This document shows, one piece after another, positions 16,502 through 27,633 of a stretch of DNA of 64,000 nt; the first letter of the stretch is position 1; each line of letters starts with the position of its first letter. The notes below the pieces were generated by a model. The model was not told where the DNA came from. It ran no database searches and was given only the letters and a program-made list of their open reading frames with translations. Source of the DNA: an uncultured Dongia sp. (lineage in GTDB: Bacteria > Pseudomonadota > Alphaproteobacteria > Dongiales > Dongiaceae). The stretch is taken from contig NZ_CAKZGO010000021.1 of assembly GCF_936916975.1 (NCBI RefSeq), positions 148,028-212,027 of the forward strand. Reading direction: 5' to 3'. The position numbers and the translations under genes were made by a program.

Positions 16502-17632
16502 CTATTCCGCCGCTTTGCGGGCAGGTGCGCCGCTGGCGACATTCATCTCGGCGAGGACGGCGGTGACCGCCGCCAGGAAGGCTTTCATCTCGGTTTCACC
16601 AATGCGGCCGATGCAGCCGATGCGGAAGGAATCCGCCACCGTGAGCTTGCCCGGGTAGATCACGAAGTTGCGATCGCGCAGCTTGTCATAGAAGGTCTGG
16701 AAGACGAAGTTCTTGTCGGCCGGCATGTGGAAGGTGACGATGATCGGCGCCTGCAGATGATCCGGCAGCAAAGTCTCGAAGCCCATGCGGCGCATGCCAT
16801 CTACCAGAACCTTCCAATTGTTACGGTAGCGCCCGCCGCGACCCGCGGTACCGCCCTCCGCCTCGTGTTCCGCCAGTGCCTGATCGAAGGCGACGATGCA
16901 ATGAATCGGCGGCGTGAAGCGGTACTGCTTGGTCTTCTCGATGTTCTGCCACTGGTCGAAGAGATCGAGGGTCAGTGCGTGGGCATTGCCCTGGGTCTGC
17001 TGCAGAGCGCTGATGCGGCTGAGGACGAAGCCCAGGCCTGGCACGCCCTCGATGCATTTGTTGGACGAGGCAGCAAGCGCATCATACTGAACCTTGCGGC
17101 TGTCGAGCTCGAGCGCGCCGAAGGCGCTCATGGCATCGACCAGCAGACGCTTGCCGGCATCGGCCACGATCTGGGCAACTTCTGCGACCGGATTGAGGAC
17201 GCCCGACGTGGTCTCGCATTGCACGATGGCAACATGGGTGATGTTGGGATCGCGCGCCAAAGCCAGTTTCACCAGATTGGGATCGACGGGCATGTCCTCG
17301 GCCCATTCCAGGGTCGCATGCGCCCGCTTGGCGACCGTGCAGATTTTCTCCATGCGCTTGCCATAGGCGCCGTTGATCAGGATCAGCAGCTTGTCCTTGG
17401 GACCGATGAAGCTGCCGATCATGGCTTCGACCGCGAACGTCCCGCTGCCCTGCATCGGCACGGTCGTAAAGACGCCCTCGCCACCGATCAACGCGACAAG
17501 GCGCTGGCGCATGTGGTCGTTGATGGCGATGAAACCGGCATCGCGCGAGCCCCAATCATGGAGCATCGACTGCTTGACGGTCAGGGAGGTGGTGAGCGGG
17601 CCGGGGGTCAGCAGCCAGGGGTCTTGGGCCAT
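16502..17632 (-). CDS. phnW: 2-aminoethylphosphonate:pyruvate aminotransferase
   Basis: PLP enzyme of the class V aminotransferase fold that moves the amino group of 2-aminoethylphosphonate to pyruvate, giving phosphonoacetaldehyde and alanine. From the ATG at 17632 it is 376 residues, the normal PhnW size. The opening LLTPGPLTTS, the QGSGTFAVEA stretch, VDAMSAFGAL with the PLP-ring Asp, and SSNKCIEGVPGLGF with the PLP Lys are all present. GAGGA precedes 17632 at nine bases. The frame is open to 17710, but the extra residues precede this Shine-Dalgarno and are Cys/Ser-rich. First gene of phnW-phnA-phnY, divergent from a LysR gene that is its likely regulator. Confidence 0.93.
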   Translation of the reverse strand: MAQDPWLLTPGPLTTSLTVKQSMLHDWGSRDAGFIAINDHMRQRLVALIGGEGVFTTVPMQGSGTFAVEAMIGSFIGPKDKLLILINGAYGKRMEKICTVAKRAHATLEWAEDMPVDPNLVKLALARDPNITHVAIVQCETTSGVLNPVAEVAQIVADAGKRLLVDAMSAFGALELDSRKVQYDALAASSNKCIEGVPGLGFVLSRISALQQTQGNAHALTLDLFDQWQNIEKTKQYRFTPPIHCIVAFDQALAEHEAEGGTAGRGGRYRNNWKVLVDGMRRMGFETLLPDHLQAPIIVTFHMPADKNFVFQTFYDKLRDRNFVIYPGKLTVADSFRIGCIGRIGETEMKAFLAAVTAVLAEMNVASGAPARKAAE

Positions 17633-17721
17633 GTCGAACATTCCTCGAGCATCAGATGGCGAAACAATACGCCGATTTGTGTTGCAGCAGGATGGCCCGG
17701 GCCCTAGCATAAGTCCAATCG

Positions 17722-17743
17722 CTATATTTGATCCGATCTATAG
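17722..17743. promoter_or_regulatory. inverted repeat CTATA-N12-TATAG between phnW and lysR
   Basis: CTATA at 17722-17726 is inverted as TATAG at 17739-17743. The right arm is also part of a 10-base palindrome, ATCTATAGAT (17736-17745), that runs into the lysR start codon at 17744. The site lies in the 111-base divergent promoter region and fits a LysR operator, with autorepression through overlap of the start. Confidence 0.4.
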
Positions 17744-18637
17744 ATGACATCAATAAGTCACTCAGCCCTGCGGGCCTTTCATGCGGTTGCGACCGAAGGC
17801 AGCTTCACCAAAGCGGCCCGCACCCTCAATGTGACTCAGCCGACCCTCTCCGGCCAAGTCAAAGGCCTGGAAGATCAATTCGGCGTGCGCCTGTTCGACC
17901 GCCGGAAGCGCAAGATCGAACTGACCGATATCGGCCGCAATCTCCTCGACATCACCTGGCGCCTATTCGGACTGGAAGCAGAGGCGGAACAGGTACTGAC
18001 CGCTGCCAAGGGGTTGAAGCGGGGGCATCTGCGGATCGGGGCGGATGCGCCCTACCATTCTATCCCGTTCCTGGCGGCCTTCAACCGGCGCTATCCCAAT
18101 GTGCGGCTGTCCATGTCCATCGGCAATTCGGCGGGGCTGAAATCGGATCTTATCGACCAGCGCTTCGACGTGATCATCGCCGCGGATATCGGCGGCGATG
18201 CCAAGCTGTTTTCCTTTCCCTTCATGGAAGACTACCTGATTGCCTTCGTCGACCGGGCCCATCCCTGGTCCAAGAAGCGCAAGATCCGCCTCGATGAACT
18301 GGCGGGCCACCGGCTGGTCTTGCGCGAGCCGGCGTCGACCACGCGGCGCGCGTTTGATGCGGCCATTCTCAAGGCTGGTATCCAAACCGGCGAGGTGCTG
18401 GAGATCGGCAGTCGTGAGGCGATCCGCGAGGGCGTCGCCGCCGGCCTTGGCATCGGTATCGTCGCGCGCTCCGAATTCGGTGACGATATGCGCCTGAAGG
18501 CGCTGGAATTCGAGGGCCCCCGCATCAAATCGACCGAATTCGTCGCTTGCCTCACCGACCGTCGCACGACGCCGCTGGTCAAGGCCTTTCTCGAGGTTGC
18601 CAAGGAGACTGCCGGTGACAGCCGTGGCACGCTTTAG
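17744..18637 (+). CDS. LysR regulator, divergent from phnWAY
   Basis: Transcription factor of 297 residues with the N-terminal LysR helix-turn-helix (ALRAFHAVATEGSFTKAARTLNVTQPTLSGQVKGLE, positions 8-43) and an effector domain from about residue 90. The -ADAPYHSIPFLAAFNRRYP- opening of the effector domain and the location back-to-back with phnW fit the regulators that switch on 2-aminoethylphosphonate use; the inducer is inferred to be 2-aminoethylphosphonate or a pathway intermediate. It belongs to a different LysR subgroup from the one at 12896, so the island has two separate inputs. The next gene starts inside its last 23 bases. Confidence 0.87.
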   Translation: MTSISHSALRAFHAVATEGSFTKAARTLNVTQPTLSGQVKGLEDQFGVRLFDRRKRKIELTDIGRNLLDITWRLFGLEAEAEQVLTAAKGLKRGHLRIGADAPYHSIPFLAAFNRRYPNVRLSMSIGNSAGLKSDLIDQRFDVIIAADIGGDAKLFSFPFMEDYLIAFVDRAHPWSKKRKIRLDELAGHRLVLREPASTTRRAFDAAILKAGIQTGEVLEIGSREAIREGVAAGLGIGIVARSEFGDDMRLKALEFEGPRIKSTEFVACLTDRRTTPLVKAFLEVAKETAGDSRGTL

Positions 18638-19100
18638 CTTCCTATGTCTTGCCATATGCCTCGGCGCGGCACTGCCAGCTGTGGCCCAGGAGGCCGCCGA
18701 ATGGGAGCGCAGCAAAGCCAAGAACATCGACTACGCCAATCTGGTAACGAGTAAAGGCGATCTGTTCGGCTTTTTCTGCCGGAAGGTAAAGAACATCCAT
18801 GTCGGCGGCATCGTCGTGAAAATGCCCTACTTCCGAACCATGATCCGCGACGAGCAGACCTATTCCCTCAACATCGTCATCGACGGCGGTCGCGACGCGG
18901 TCACCTTGAAGGCGAAGGACGTCGATCTCTGGTTCGAGGCTGATGACCTCAATGAGCAATTGCTGCTCGGGCGGCTGTTCGACGCCATCAAGGCCAGTCG
19001 CCGCTTGGAGTTCGCGATTTCATCGATCCGCTGGCGTGCAAGCTATGAATTCGACGGCGCCGACCAAGCGCTTGATGGGCTGATGGATCAATGCCTCTGA
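18615..19100 (+). CDS. small exported protein of unknown function
   Basis: Unrecognised protein of about 161 residues with a clear Sec signal peptide: basic start, hydrophobic FSFLCLAICLGAALPAVAQ, and an Ala-x-Ala type site near residue 25. The mature part has one Cys in FFCRKV and one in the C-terminal DQCL, which could pair as a disulfide, and a segment rich in beta-strand pattern. I choose the GTG at 18615, since AAGGAG at 18602-18607 is well placed; a TTG at 18597 is the alternative. It overlaps the LysR gene, so it is probably translated with the phosphonate regulator. Periplasmic location is inferred. A role in phosphonate use is only suggested by position. Confidence 0.65.
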   Translation: MTAVARFSFLCLAICLGAALPAVAQEAAEWERSKAKNIDYANLVTSKGDLFGFFCRKVKNIHVGGIVVKMPYFRTMIRDEQTYSLNIVIDGGRDAVTLKAKDVDLWFEADDLNEQLLLGRLFDAIKASRRLEFAISSIRWRASYEFDGADQALDGLMDQCL

Positions 19101-19204
19101 GATCCGCTATGCGTCTTGATCCCACCCCCTCCACCGATCCCGCTGGTTGACGCTGCAGAGGGCTGCCCCTTAGGCTGCGGCACAAATACGGGAGTGACCA
19201 CATC

Positions 19205-21532
19205 ATGAAGTTCCTGCGCGCCAACGCACCGCGTTTTCCGATCGGTGAAATCGAGCAGCTGGCCCAGCAGCATTTCGGTCTGACCGGATCGCTTGATCCA
19301 CTTTACAGCGAGCGCGACCAGAACACGCGCCTGCGCGAAGCAGACGGCACGGCGTGGGTGCTCAAGATCGGCAACGCTGCCGAAGATCCGGCAATCATCG
19401 ATTGCCAGCTGGAAACGCTGCTGCATGTCGCGAACGTCGATCCCGGCCTGCCCGTGCCGCGGGTGCGGCGGACCAAGTCTGGCGCCACCCACGTACTCAT
19501 TCAATCCAAGGACGGCACCACGCACCTCTTTCATGTGCTGTCCTTTCTCGAAGGCAGCATCGCCGGTACCGCGACGTTGGATGACGCGCTTTACGGCAAG
19601 ATCGGCGGCATCGTGGCTCGCTTGGGAAAGGCGATGCGCGGCATCTTTCATCCGGCTGCCGGTGACCGCGAATTGCTGTGGGACGTGCGGATGTCACCGC
19701 GCCTGCTGCCTCATGTCGATCTGCTGAAAGGCGCAGGGCATTCGAAGATCGCCCGCGAGATTCTCACCCACTTTGCTGGCCAAGTCCTGCCACGTCTCCC
19801 TCAACTCCGCGCCCAGCTCATCCATGGCGATGTGCATGAGCACAACCTGATTCTGACCGACGCGACGCCGGCGGAGATCGCCGGTATCATCGATTTTGGC
19901 GACATGATCCATGCACCGCTGGTCATGGATGTCGCCGATGCGGTGGCCGACTTCGCCACCGAACCTGCCAAGGTACTCGATGTGCTGCGTGCCATCGTTG
20001 CCGGCTATCACGCCGTGACACCGCTTGAGGAAGATGAAATCGAGCTCATCTACGATCTCGTTCTCACCCGCCTCCTCCTGACGCCGCTGACCAATGCCGT
20101 GCGGGCGAAGGAAACGCCGGACGAGCCCAACTACATGGCCGAGTACGGTGAAGCCGGTCTGCTGGTCTGCGCCGAGATCATGCGCGTCGGACGCGCCGCC
20201 TTCACCAACGTCGTGCGGGAAGCCTGTGGCTTGCCAGCCATCACCCCTGCCCCCTTGGTCGACGACCTTATCAGCCGGCGCAAGGCGACCATGGGATCGC
20301 GTCTCTATGTGTTTTACGATCCGCCTTTGCACATGGTGCGCGGCGAAGGTGTCTGGCTGACCGATGCCGGCGGCCGGCGCTATCTCGATTGCTACAACAA
20401 CGTGCCGCATGTCGGTCATTGCCACCCGCGCGTGGTCGATGCCCTGACGCGCCAGATGCGGACGCTTAACACTAACACGCGCTATCTCGGCGAACAGGTG
20501 CTGGAATATAGCGAACGGCTGGGCGCTACCCTCCCGGGCAAACTCAAGGTCTGCGCCTTCGTCAATTCCGGTTCCGAAGCCAACGACATCGCGTGGCGCA
20601 TGGCTAAGGCCTATACCGGCAATACCGGCGGCCTCACCATGGAATACGCCTATCACGGCATCACGGAGGCCGTGGACGCGTTCTCCCCCTCAGGCAGCCT
20701 AACGGGCAAGCTCGCGCCACACATGCGTACGTTGACCGCACCGGACGGCTATCGCGGCGCCCATCGCTACGGCACGCCGGATCTCGGTAAGCTCTACGCC
20801 AATAACGCCGATGCGGCGATTGCCTCGCTGGCTTCCGCCGGCATGAAGCCGGCTGCCTTCATGATCGATTCAGCCTTCATGACCAATGGCGTGCTGGAGC
20901 CGCAGAAGGATTATCTCGCCAGCGTCTTCGCCAAGGTGCGCGCGGCGGGCGGCCTGTGCATCGGCGATGAAGTCCAGTCCGGTTTCGGCCGCATGGGCAG
21001 CTTCATGTGGGGTCACACTCATCATGGTGTCATTCCCGATATCGTCACCATCGGCAAGCCGGCCGGCAACGGCCATCCCTTGGGTGTCGTGATCACGACG
21101 CCGGAGATCATGGAATGCTTCCTCAAGCAAACGTCGTTCTTCTCGACCTTCGGCGGCAACAACGTGTCCTGCGCGGCGGGCCTCGCGGTACTCGATGTCA
21201 TCCATGATGAAGGCCTGATCGCCAATGCGAGCGCCACCGGCAGCTATCTCAAGCAGGGCATCAAGGATTTGATGGCGAAGCACGATCTCATTGGTGATGT
21301 ACGAGGCACCGGCTTTGCCCTCGGCGTCGAGCTCGTCACCGATCGCAAGACCTTGACACCTGCCAAAGAGCAAACTGCGCGTCTGCTCAACCTGATGCGC
21401 GATGAAAGGGTTCTTATCGGCAACGAAGGTGTGCTCGGCAATATCCTTAAAATTCGCCCGCCGATCGTGTTCCAGCGCGAACACGCCGATTTAGCGATTG
21501 CTGCACTGGATCGGTCGCTGGCAAAGCTCTAG
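19205..21532 (+). CDS. kinase / PLP phospho-lyase fusion (hydroxylysine-kinase-like + ETNPPL-like)
   Basis: Two-domain cytosolic enzyme of 775 residues. Residues ~20-335 are an APH-type kinase close in pattern to hydroxylysine kinase: SERDQNTRL, VLKIGN, catalytic HGDVHEHN (Asp209, Asn214) and metal Asp230 in IIDFGDM. Residues ~350-775 are a class III aminotransferase-fold protein with NTNTRYL, NSGSEANDIA, DEVQSGFGR and PLP Lys618 in GKPAGNGHP. These motifs match ethanolamine-phosphate and phosphohydroxylysine phospho-lyases and the related hydroxy-aminoethylphosphonate ammonia-lyase PbfA. A fused pair would phosphorylate an amino alcohol and then eliminate phosphate and ammonia to give an aldehyde. 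Its place after the phnW regulator allows a phosphonate role as well. GGGAG precedes the ATG. Substrate is unproven. Confidence 0.85.
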   Translation: MKFLRANAPRFPIGEIEQLAQQHFGLTGSLDPLYSERDQNTRLREADGTAWVLKIGNAAEDPAIIDCQLETLLHVANVDPGLPVPRVRRTKSGATHVLIQSKDGTTHLFHVLSFLEGSIAGTATLDDALYGKIGGIVARLGKAMRGIFHPAAGDRELLWDVRMSPRLLPHVDLLKGAGHSKIAREILTHFAGQVLPRLPQLRAQLIHGDVHEHNLILTDATPAEIAGIIDFGDMIHAPLVMDVADAVADFATEPAKVLDVLRAIVAGYHAVTPLEEDEIELIYDLVLTRLLLTPLTNAVRAKETPDEPNYMAEYGEAGLLVCAEIMRVGRAAFTNVVREACGLPAITPAPLVDDLISRRKATMGSRLYVFYDPPLHMVRGEGVWLTDAGGRRYLDCYNNVPHVGHCHPRVVDALTRQMRTLNTNTRYLGEQVLEYSERLGATLPGKLKVCAFVNSGSEANDIAWRMAKAYTGNTGGLTMEYAYHGITEAVDAFSPSGSLTGKLAPHMRTLTAPDGYRGAHRYGTPDLGKLYANNADAAIASLASAGMKPAAFMIDSAFMTNGVLEPQKDYLASVFAKVRAAGGLCIGDEVQSGFGRMGSFMWGHTHHGVIPDIVTIGKPAGNGHPLGVVITTPEIMECFLKQTSFFSTFGGNNVSCAAGLAVLDVIHDEGLIANASATGSYLKQGIKDLMAKHDLIGDVRGTGFALGVELVTDRKTLTPAKEQTARLLNLMRDERVLIGNEGVLGNILKIRPPIVFQREHADLAIAALDRSLAKL

Positions 21533-21560
21533 CCGCGCACTCTTTTGTCATGGTCCGCGC

Positions 21561-22454
<894 letters not shown>

Positions 22455-22499
22455 TTACGAAAGATACCGCCTCAATGCTGGCAGCACCTTGGCAATCAA

Positions 22500-24137
<1,638 letters not shown>

Positions 24138-24208
24138 TTATGGAACGAGTCGGGGCCTTCCGGCAAGCGCTCTATCGCTGCCGGTGCAAGACCCTGAATT
24201 GGCATGGT

Positions 24209-24631
24209 TTATTGGCCGGAGGGTGCGGCCGGTTCGACCGGCGCAGCGGGTAGAGCGGGCGTTGTCGTCGTGACGTTGCCCGAATCACCCGCGGGTGCGG
24301 TCGCCGGCGCGTCGCCGGACGGCGCTGCCGGCACGGTCGGGGCCGCCGGGGCGTTACCGACCAAGGGCTGACTGACCGACCGATGACTATCGGAGAACGC
24401 CAGGAACAGGCTGGTGCAGAAAAAGCCCACGGCGAGCCAGCGGGTCGCCTTGGTCAGCAAATTTGCCTGGGCGCGGCCGGAGAGAAAGCCTGCCATGCCA
24501 CCAGAGGCACCACCGCCAAGGCCACCCATCCCACCCTCGTTCTTCTGGGTCAGGATGATGACGATAAGAAAGACCGTAATGATGACGTGAATCGCCAGGA
24601 CGATCGGGAACAGGGCTCCCAGCATGGACAT
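24209..24631 (-). CDS. secG: SecG subunit of the protein translocase
   Basis: Small inner-membrane subunit that assists SecYEG translocation. In this 140-residue protein the first helix (residues 5-27) is followed by the conserved loop NEGGMGGLGGGASGGM and the second helix at about 60-80. The C-terminal half is a low-complexity tail of Pro, Ala, Thr and Gly with repeated APSG/PAAP units, longer than in E. coli (110 residues) but usual for alphaproteobacteria. It is read in the same direction as tpiA upstream and pyrG downstream. Confidence 0.92.
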   Translation of the reverse strand: MSMLGALFPIVLAIHVIITVFLIVIILTQKNEGGMGGLGGGASGGMAGFLSGRAQANLLTKATRWLAVGFFCTSLFLAFSDSHRSVSQPLVGNAPAAPTVPAAPSGDAPATAPAGDSGNVTTTTPALPAAPVEPAAPSGQ

Positions 24632-24725
24632 GCTCGCAAGTTCTTGAAATGTCGTAATTCGGCGCGGGTTCTAGCGGTTTTCGATCGGAATGACCAGCGC
24701 CAAATTAGTCGTTCCGCCCCCTGGT

Positions 24726-25496
24726 TCAGGCGGCGCTCTTGGCAGCCCCCTCGGCAATAGCCCAGAAATCCTCAACTTTCAGGCTGGCGCCACCCACCAG
24801 GGCACCGTTAACTTCCGGCACGGCCATCAGTTCGGCGGCGTTCGATGGCTTCACAGAGCCACCATATAGGATGCGCATCCCGGCCCCGCCAGGGACTCGG
24901 GTGACGAGGAGCGCCCGAATGTGGCGGTGCATGGCTTCAACATCCGCCGGCGTCGGTGTCTTGCCGGTGCCGATTGCCCAGACCGGTTCGTAGGCGATCA
25001 CGGCATTGGTCGCCGTCGCCTCAGCGGGAATTGAGTCAATGATCTGATATTCAACGATTTTCTTCTCTTCCCCGGCATTCCGTTGCGCTTCGGTTTCGCC
25101 GACGCAAATGATGGCACCAAGGCCAGCGGCCAGAGCCGCCTTGGCCTTGGCCGCAACCAGGGCCGAGCTTTCACCGTGATCCGCGCGGCGTTCGGAATGC
25201 CCCAGGATGACGTAGCGGCAACCAAGATCAGCCAGCATCTGTGCCGAGACATCGCCGGTATGGGCGCCGGAAGCGCCTGTGTGGCAATCCTGGGCGCCAA
25301 GACTGATCCCCGTGCCGGTCAACTGGCCGCCGACGGCCGCGAGATAGGGAAAGGGTGGGCACAACAGAAGGTCTGCTTTCAAGGCCGCCTGGCGGTAGCG
25401 ACCGTTGATATCGCTGACGAGGGCGCCGGCCATGGCCAAGGTTCCGTTCATCTTCCAATTACCGGCCACAAGGGGCCGAATTCCCGGCGTCGTCAT
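24726..25496 (-). CDS. tpiA: triosephosphate isomerase
   Basis: Interconverts dihydroxyacetone phosphate and glyceraldehyde 3-phosphate in glycolysis and gluconeogenesis. The TIM barrel of 256 residues keeps all catalytic residues: Asn and Lys in AGNWKMNG, the electrophilic His in VILGHSERR, and the base Glu in [14 protein letters not shown]. The phosphate-gripping segment [12 protein letters not shown] is near the C-terminus. The ATG at 25496 is preferred over a GTG at 25508 because the Shine-Dalgarno-like AGAAGG lies too close to the GTG. It is divergent from ppiD, with a 209-base promoter region between them. Confidence 0.95.
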   Translation of the reverse strand: MTTPGIRPLVAGNWKMNGTLAMAGALVSDINGRYRQAALKADLLLCPPFPYLAAVGGQLTGTGISLGAQDCHTGASGAHTGDVSAQMLADLGCRYVILGHSERRADHGESSALVAAKAKAALAAGLGAIICVGETEAQRNAGEEKKIVEYQIIDSIPAEATATNAVIAYEPVWAIGTGKTPTPADVEAMHRHIRALLVTRVPGGAGMRILYGGSVKPSNAAELMAVPEVNGALVGGASLKVEDFWAIAEGAAKSAA

Positions 25497-25705
25497 GAAG
25501 CAGCGCACCCTTCTCGTCTAAGAATTTGTGGTGACAGGGCGTATAGCATGGGCCTTGCAACGCGCCAATCCGGGCCGCCAAGGTGGCGGATTCCGGGCCT
25601 TGCTCCACCCCGGAGGGCTCCCTATGATGCGCGCCGCCCCAAAAAGGGGCCATCATCAAGGCCGGACACGCTATTCCCGGCATAGAAACAGGTTAGTCGG
25701 GGACC

Positions 25706-27592
25706 ATGCTCACTTCCATTCGCAAACATTCGCGGTCCTGGGTCGTCAAAGCGCTGTTTGCGCTGCTGATCGCGGCGTTCGCCGTTTGGGGTATCGGCGA
25801 CGTCTTCCGCGGCACCCAGACATCCGACCCGATTCTGAAGATCGGCAAGAATTTTGAATACACCCAAGCCGATTTTGATCGCGAGCTGAAGCTCTCGCTG
25901 CAGCGTCTGTCGCAGATCCAGGGTGTGCAGATTACGCCCGCGATGTTCGCGGCCTTTGGCGGCGCCCAGCGCCTGGTCGATCAGGCGGAGAGCAAAGGTT
26001 TACTCCAAGCTTATGGCGAGAAGCTTGGCATCGACGTCCCGCAGGCAGCGGCGATCCAGACGATCCAAGCCGACCCGGACTTCGCCAACCAGACCGGCCA
26101 GTTCGACCGGTCGCGTTTCGAATATGTCCTACGCCAACTTGGGCAGAGCGAAGCGCAATATGTCGAAACGATCCGCGCCCAACTACGCGCCAATCAGATC
26201 CTGGTGGCGCTCATGGGCGCCATCCAGGCGCCCGAGCCGCTGGTGCGCTCGGTCTATCAGTACACCCAGGAACAGCGCACGGCTGAACTCCTGACGATCC
26301 CCACCGCCACCATCACCGATTCCGGCACGCCCGATGATGCCGCGTTGAAGAAATGGCACGACGATCACGCCGACAGCTACAAGGCCCCGGAATATCGGGC
26401 GGCCATCCTGGTGCAAATGACGCCGGCCGATTTCGTCCAGGACGTAACCGTTTCGGATGATGAGATCGCGCAGGAATATGAGTCCCGCAAGGCCGAATTC
26501 TCGACGCCAGAAATCCGCGATGTCGAACAGGTCGTGGTCCAGGACCAGGCTGTAGCTGACAAGATTGTCGCGGCGGTCAAAGGTGGCAAGAGCTTTGCCG
26601 ACGCCGTCAAGGAGGCCACCAGCGGCGATCCTGTGGCGCTGGGCCAGGTCACCAAGGAAAAACTGCCGGCCGACATTGCCGACAAGGTGTTCGCACTTGC
26701 CGCCGACGGCGTTTCAGATCCCCTGAAGAGCCCATTCGGGCTTCATGTCGTCCACGTGCAATCGATCATCCCCGGCACCACCAAGACGCTGGAAGATATG
26801 AAGGGCGAACTGCGCAACACGTTGGCTCTCGGCCGCGCCGCCGATGCCATGGAGACCGTACGCGAGCAGCTCCAGGATGAACTGGCCGGCGGCGCCTCGC
26901 TGCAGGATGCGGCAACGAAGCTGCAATTGCGCCTGCAGACGATCGCTGGCATCGACGCCACCGGCAAGGACACAGCAGGCACGGATCTCGGCATCGCGGC
27001 CGACGCCGTCAACCTGATCTTCAGCACCGAACCGGGCGATCCCAGCGATATCGCGGCGCTCGGCGATGGCTCTTATGCCGTGGCCCAGGTCACCGGTATC
27101 ACCGAACCGGCCGTAAAATCCCTTGACCAGGTCAAGGATCAGGTGACGCTGGACTGGATTGCCGCCAAGCAGACCGAAGTCGCTTCGGCGAAGGCCAAAG
27201 CGATCGTCGACAAGTTGAAAGCGGGTGGCGATCTTGGCGCCGAAGCGACCGCCGTCGGTCTGACGCTCGGTGTCAGCAAGCCGTTCTTCCGCGGCGAAGG
27301 CGACCCGGAAAACGGTGTCAATCCGCAGCTGGCGCAAGCGCTGTTCAAACTCAAGCCAGGCGAGCTCACCATTGGCGAGGGTCCTGACGGGCCGATCGTC
27401 GCGCGCCTTACCGGCATCACGCCGGCCTCACCGGAAACCCATGCCGATGAGGTCAAGCAATTGACCGAACGCGTGGCACAATCGCTCGCCGGCGATGTAC
27501 AGCAGCAATTCTTTGATGCCTTGAAGAGCGAGATTCCCGTCGAGCGCAATGACGCGCAGTGGCAAAGCTTGATCGATCGGCCGGACCAGTAA
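25706..27592 (+). CDS. ppiD: periplasmic folding chaperone PpiD (SurA_N/rotamase)
   Basis: Membrane-anchored periplasmic chaperone that meets proteins leaving the Sec channel. The 628-residue chain has one N-terminal helix (SWVVKALFALLIAAFAVWGIG, about residues 11-31), a SurA_N-type helical chaperone region up to about 190, and a parvulin rotamase-like domain near 230-350. That domain holds PFGLHVVHVQ, the hallmark C-terminal strand of parvulins. A long C-terminal helical region follows. The N-terminal motif with a cytoplasmic Arg/Lys stretch matches PpiD rather than soluble SurA. It is divergent from tpiA. trpE begins 41 bases downstream, so they may share transcripts. Confidence 0.92.
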   Translation: MLTSIRKHSRSWVVKALFALLIAAFAVWGIGDVFRGTQTSDPILKIGKNFEYTQADFDRELKLSLQRLSQIQGVQITPAMFAAFGGAQRLVDQAESKGLLQAYGEKLGIDVPQAAAIQTIQADPDFANQTGQFDRSRFEYVLRQLGQSEAQYVETIRAQLRANQILVALMGAIQAPEPLVRSVYQYTQEQRTAELLTIPTATITDSGTPDDAALKKWHDDHADSYKAPEYRAAILVQMTPADFVQDVTVSDDEIAQEYESRKAEFSTPEIRDVEQVVVQDQAVADKIVAAVKGGKSFADAVKEATSGDPVALGQVTKEKLPADIADKVFALAADGVSDPLKSPFGLHVVHVQSIIPGTTKTLEDMKGELRNTLALGRAADAMETVREQLQDELAGGASLQDAATKLQLRLQTIAGIDATGKDTAGTDLGIAADAVNLIFSTEPGDPSDIAALGDGSYAVAQVTGITEPAVKSLDQVKDQVTLDWIAAKQTEVASAKAKAIVDKLKAGGDLGAEATAVGLTLGVSKPFFRGEGDPENGVNPQLAQALFKLKPGELTIGEGPDGPIVARLTGITPASPETHADEVKQLTERVAQSLAGDVQQQFFDALKSEIPVERNDAQWQSLIDRPDQ

Positions 27593-27633
27593 GTGCCATA
27601 CGGCCCAGACATCGAACAGGCGGGATATCCATC

